Part shown: one piece after another, positions 60,232-64,000 of the stretch
Layout of the letters: each line of letters starts with the position of its first letter
Numbering within the stretch: position 1 is the stretch's first letter
From: Limonium bicolor
Taxonomy: Eukaryota; Streptophyta; Magnoliopsida; Caryophyllales; Plumbaginaceae
Direction: 5' to 3'
Length of the DNA stretch: 64,000 bases
Assembly: GCA_023374045.1 (NCBI GenBank)
Contig: CM041783.1
Span: forward strand, 125,365,503-125,429,502
Program-made: the position numbers and the translations under genes
Notes under the pieces: model-generated
Databases searched by the model: none
What the model was told of the DNA's origin: nothing
The model's input: the letters and a program-made list of their open reading frames with translations, nothing else

Positions 60232-62206
60232 TGAAATACCCCAAACCCTAATATGTTAATTAATTATGTAATTATGATTTTCTAAGGCTAATTAAGTCCT
60301 TAAGATCATTGGTGAGGAAATAAAAACCAAAAAGAAAAAGAAAATGTGTAAAAGTCACAAAACGTGAAAACGTGTATTCAATTATTTTAGGAGGTATATA
60401 ACCTTCACTGGGGTTATAAATATATTTTTATACCCTAATTACACACTAGGAACGTGTGGGAAAAATTCCGGAAGAAAACGGATCCAAATAACGCGTTAAA
60501 ACGCTAACGGAGTCTTAAAGCGCGTTTTCCTAGAAAACCCGAAAACGTGAACTTTAAATAGTTAAACGACCGCGTAAAAATTATAGTTGACTATATAACT
60601 ATAATTAAACATTAATGGGAGCTTAAGAACCATTAAAATTAATTAAACGAGAAAATTCCGGAAAACGGGCCCGGTTAGTGAATAGTGCTAAACTGTGTAA
60701 AATAACGAGCGTTTTCTGTAAAAGACAAAAAACGCTCCAGTTACATACTATAGTGGGGACCGTTTTTCTAAGGGGGATAAGTTAACCCCACTCACAATTA
60801 AACTAGCTCTTAATAAGCTAGTCAACTAAGTCCAAAAAGCAAAAAGTAAAAGTACCACTTTTTTTCCTCCCTCCTCCTTATTTTACTTTTCTCTCTTGTC
60901 TCTCCCCATTATTTTCTCTCTCTCTGTGTCATTTTTCTTTCTTGTGCCAGACCTTATCCTCCCTTCCTCATCCTTGGTAACGATTTTGAAAGCTCCAACA
61001 AGCTCCCATGGCTACTCCATCTTCCACCTCATGCACAAGCCTTATTAAAACTCAAATCACAAAAATAGATACATATTCTTCCTCTCCTCCTCAAGCTCTA
61101 CACTTCTCTCTTTTCAAAATCTGAAAATAATGAAGTTCATCTCCTTGGGTTTTCCCATTTGAAGAGAAAATGGCACCGATGGGTAGCTTGGAGTCTCCTC
61201 TCTCTCCTAAGGTAAAAATATTCATGAAAAATGCATTTTTCCTCCTCCTCTTGAGTTGACCGATTTTGCCCATTCTCATGTCTTGTTTTCTTCTTGTTTT
61301 GGAACTTCATTTCAACCCTCCAATGGTGGAATAATCCCCTTCTTGATTCAAGGGTGAGAACCCCTCTTAAAAAGCTCCAAAAGGTAAACCCTAACTATGG
61401 TGTTCTAAACCTCGCATTGAAATTGTGTTATCTAAGGGTTAGAATTTTAATTGTGTGCTTTTTGTGTGATTTGGATGTTGGGATGGAGTTTGGTAACTCC
61501 ATCACCTATTTGACCGAAATTGGGAAGAGGAGGAGCAAGAGAAGAATTAAGGAGAGACTTGTGAAATTAAGGTAAGAAAACTACCTTAATAACTAACTTG
61601 ATTGTTTAAGCATTTAGGATGGGCCAAATTGAGTAATGAACCCAAAATATGTGTGATAGTGTGGTTGGTTGAGAATTGGTAGATTTGTGAGTTTAGTGTG
61701 AATTAAAGGCCTTGGAGCCATGCACTTTATGTTTAGTGCTTATGTTGTTGTTGATGGGATTTTGAGGATATATTATACTCGGTAGGACCCTTCATGGGTG
61801 TGGCTAGATTAGGATTGGAAATGGTGGAAATTGATGAATGTGGATATGTTAGATTTATGGGGAGGTTATGGCGAAATTTTGGTAGAAAATGAGTGTTTTG
61901 ATGATGACTTGGTGAATGGGAGAACCTTGGTGGTTGTAGTGTTGAGTAGAGTGGTTTAATAGCCTTGAAATGGTATTTGGGAAACTAGGAAGAGAAGGAT
62001 GAAAATCTGTTGCAATTTATATTTGAGGAGCTTAGAAATGCTAGAAAAGAGTTAGTGATTATAACTTGTGAAACAAGGAGTGAATGTGGGTTTTAGGAGT
62101 GCTTTTATGTAGGAATGATTTGTAATGGTCATTGATGGATTTAGTAAGGTTGGTGGAAGGTTGTGAAACATCTGAATAAAGTTTTAAATGCACTGCTGTG
62201 CATAAT
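60232..62206 (+). repeat. Plus-strand LTR fragment (5' part)
   Basis: Starts TGAAATACCCCAAACCC and shows the start-region features of the 28390 and 39961 LTRs, including GGCTAATTAAGTCCTTA, AAACGCTAACGGAGT and a pyrimidine-rich block near 60865-60960. It is cut at 62207 by a second LTR start. Confidence 0.75.
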
Positions 62207-63544
62207 TGAAATACCCCGAACTTAAATATAGGGATTAAAATTAACCTAATATGTATTTAAGGGCCTAATGGTACCTAATTAATACTAGTAAGGAAAAATA
62301 AATCCAAAAGAAATAAATAAACGCTTAAAAAGCGGAAAGCACTAAATAAGCGTTAAACAACCATAGGAGGTATGAGACCTTGGTTAGCGTAATATAAGGA
62401 TTCTAAAGGCTTAATTAAGTCTAAATAAATATTAGGGAACAAATCCCGAAGAAAACGGATCCTTAAAATGGATTAAAAACACTAATGAACATTAAAGCGC
62501 GTTTTTCGAGGTAACCGGGAAAACGTGACTTTAAGCGGGTCAGATAGACTCGTAACACTTTTGGTCAACTAAATAATCATTAATAAATATTAGTGAGACT
62601 TTAGAACCATTAAATCAATAAAACGAGAAATTGGTAAAAACTATCAAAAACGGGTAATTGTGGGGTGTAAACTGTAATAAGCACAAACTAGTGTGTCCAT
62701 TTGGTAAATAAAAATTTAAAAACCGATTGAGTATGTGTGTGTGTCTCGTGAGCATCCTCCCCTCTTTTTCAAATTAATTAAATACACTCACACTCACACA
62801 CTAAAGGACAAGACTAATAAAGAAAGGGAAATAAAAGTACAAAAGTGACTAACACTCCCTCTCTCTCCAATTCCCTTACACTCCCACGTACTCTCTCCCC
62901 TCTTTCTGACTTCTTCTCCCCCATGGAGCTCAACCATGGCGATTTCACAAAACCAAAGAGACACCCATCTTCCTCTCAATCTTTGACCACTCAATACTTG
63001 CCCAAAAATTATAAAAATGGTACCGTTGGAATCCTCTCATCAAGGAGAACAATCTCCTCTTTCAAAAATTCAAAAACCTCACATTCCATCTCCATGGGTA
63101 TTAGCCATTTGAAGGTTTGAAACCACCATTGGAAGCCCCTCTTTCATCTTGTTGGTTTAAGGTAAAAAGAAATCCGAAAACCTTCCGTTTTTAGCTCCCA
63201 TTTACATTATAAGAAATGCTAGTTTTGAACTCCTTGTTCTTGCTTGTCCAGCCGAATGTGGCTTCTTCTTGGAGCTGAGAAATTACTCTCTTGCTAGAGA
63301 AGAGCTTCATCTATCCATTGGAAGGTAATGTTTCATCTTCAAACATTAAACAAGTTTGTAAACCCTAGGCTAGTTAAGGGTGAAATGCTAAATTAGTATT
63401 GTGTATGTATGGGCTGTAGAACTACTGATTTTATAGAGCAAGAACAAGAAGAAAATAAAAGAAAAGGAAGAAAGAAGGAAGAAGGAGAAAGGAAGAGAGA
63501 AAAGGAGCTAAAAATCTAAGGTAATGCACTTACCTTTGTATAGG
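62207..63544 (+). repeat. Second plus-strand LTR fragment (5' part)
   Basis: Starts TGAAATACCCCGAAC inside the previous LTR, with similar start-region features (GGGCCTAATGGTACC, GAAAACGGATCC). Ends in a GA-rich tract (63430-63515) at the next insertion. Confidence 0.75.
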
Positions 63545-64000
63545 TGTGAGCCTCGATTTTAAACCCTATCCTATGTGGATTAATATGATTGGGATCTAAT
63601 CGGGTTTTAGGTTCACTTATAGCCTAAGATTAATAACTATGTCATATAACAATAATTATTAAAACCTAAGCTAGCTCACTGGAACCTATTACGAGTCACC
63701 ACCTAATTTTAACCTAGATCAAATTAGGAAAGGAGACTTCGGGTTCGGGGGCTTGATATTCGACTTAATTAGGGTTCAATTACTTTCATTACCCTTCCTA
63801 GGTCGTTTTTCCTCTACTTGGTTCGATTACGGCTTTCTACAAAGTTGTTTTTAACCTAGGTGCGCGCTTCTTTTTTTTTTTTTAACGTTTTTTTGACAGA
63901 AAATTAAAGTGGAAATTAAAATTACCTAAACTAGGGTTTCGGAGGCAGAATTAGGTCAAATTTTGTTTCCGTCCGTAGCCACGGACCTAATGTCCGAGGC
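63545..64000 (-). mobile_element. Tat/Ogre-like LTR, cut by window end
   Basis: Starts TGTGAGCCTCG like 22581 and matches the end region of the LTRs at 40657 and 47385 in inverted orientation. The GTCCGTAGCCACGGAC cluster begins at the window edge. It is the fourth LTR of this family in the window. Whether it is solo or part of a full element cannot be seen. Confidence 0.85.

Overview
The window is nuclear DNA of a flowering plant, probably a eudicot with a large, repeat-rich genome. It carries plant-type LTR retrotransposons (tRNA-Met primer sites, a Tat/Ogre-type primer site, a Sirevirus-type 3' end) and a CACTA DNA transposon holding plant-like DNA polymerase alpha exons. I see no intact host gene. 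Almost every base can be assigned to nested transposable elements. Species cannot be read from the sequence.

Layout. 1-14855: element A, a minus-strand LTR retrotransposon with very long LTRs (right LTR about 6.7 kb, left LTR cut by the window edge) and a 5.3 kb internal region with no recognisable protein. It sits in an older plus-strand relative, element B (LTR piece 14856-15739; internal pieces 15740-16574, 21121-22580 and 24393-24728). B is split by two solo LTRs with perfect 5-bp target duplications: 16575-21120 (GTATC) and 22581-24392 (GCTAG). 24729-28389 is the 3' end of a minus-strand Copia/Sirevirus-like element with an intact 457-codon envelope-position ORF. 28390-39948 is a plus-strand LTR split by a 6.9 kb CACTA transposon (31191-38114, TSD AGT). 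39961-52706 is another plus-strand LTR split by a complete, young Tat/Ogre-like element (40657-49139, TSD ATATC) that keeps only a gag remnant. At 52707-54999 the internal starts of two related elements face each other across exactly 500 Ns; the facing minus-strand LTR is 55000-59366. The right end (59367-64000) is a stack of LTR pieces, a gag fragment and the edge of another Tat-type LTR.

How it works together. Most copies look non-autonomous and would depend on proteins from elsewhere. Several unrelated-looking LTR families share the termini TGAAATACCCC / GGGGTGTTACA. The strongest unexplained signal is RNA/DNA foldback structure. LTRs hold arrays of 3-5 hairpins about 72 bp apart whose sequence differs between sister copies while self-complementarity is kept. 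Primer-binding sites sit in a 10-bp hairpin with a compensatory base-pair change. The ORF-less interior of A carries mini-hairpins with 3-4-nt loops, some with paired substitutions. A degenerate repeat of about 200 bp is shared by A's LTRs and the CACTA element.
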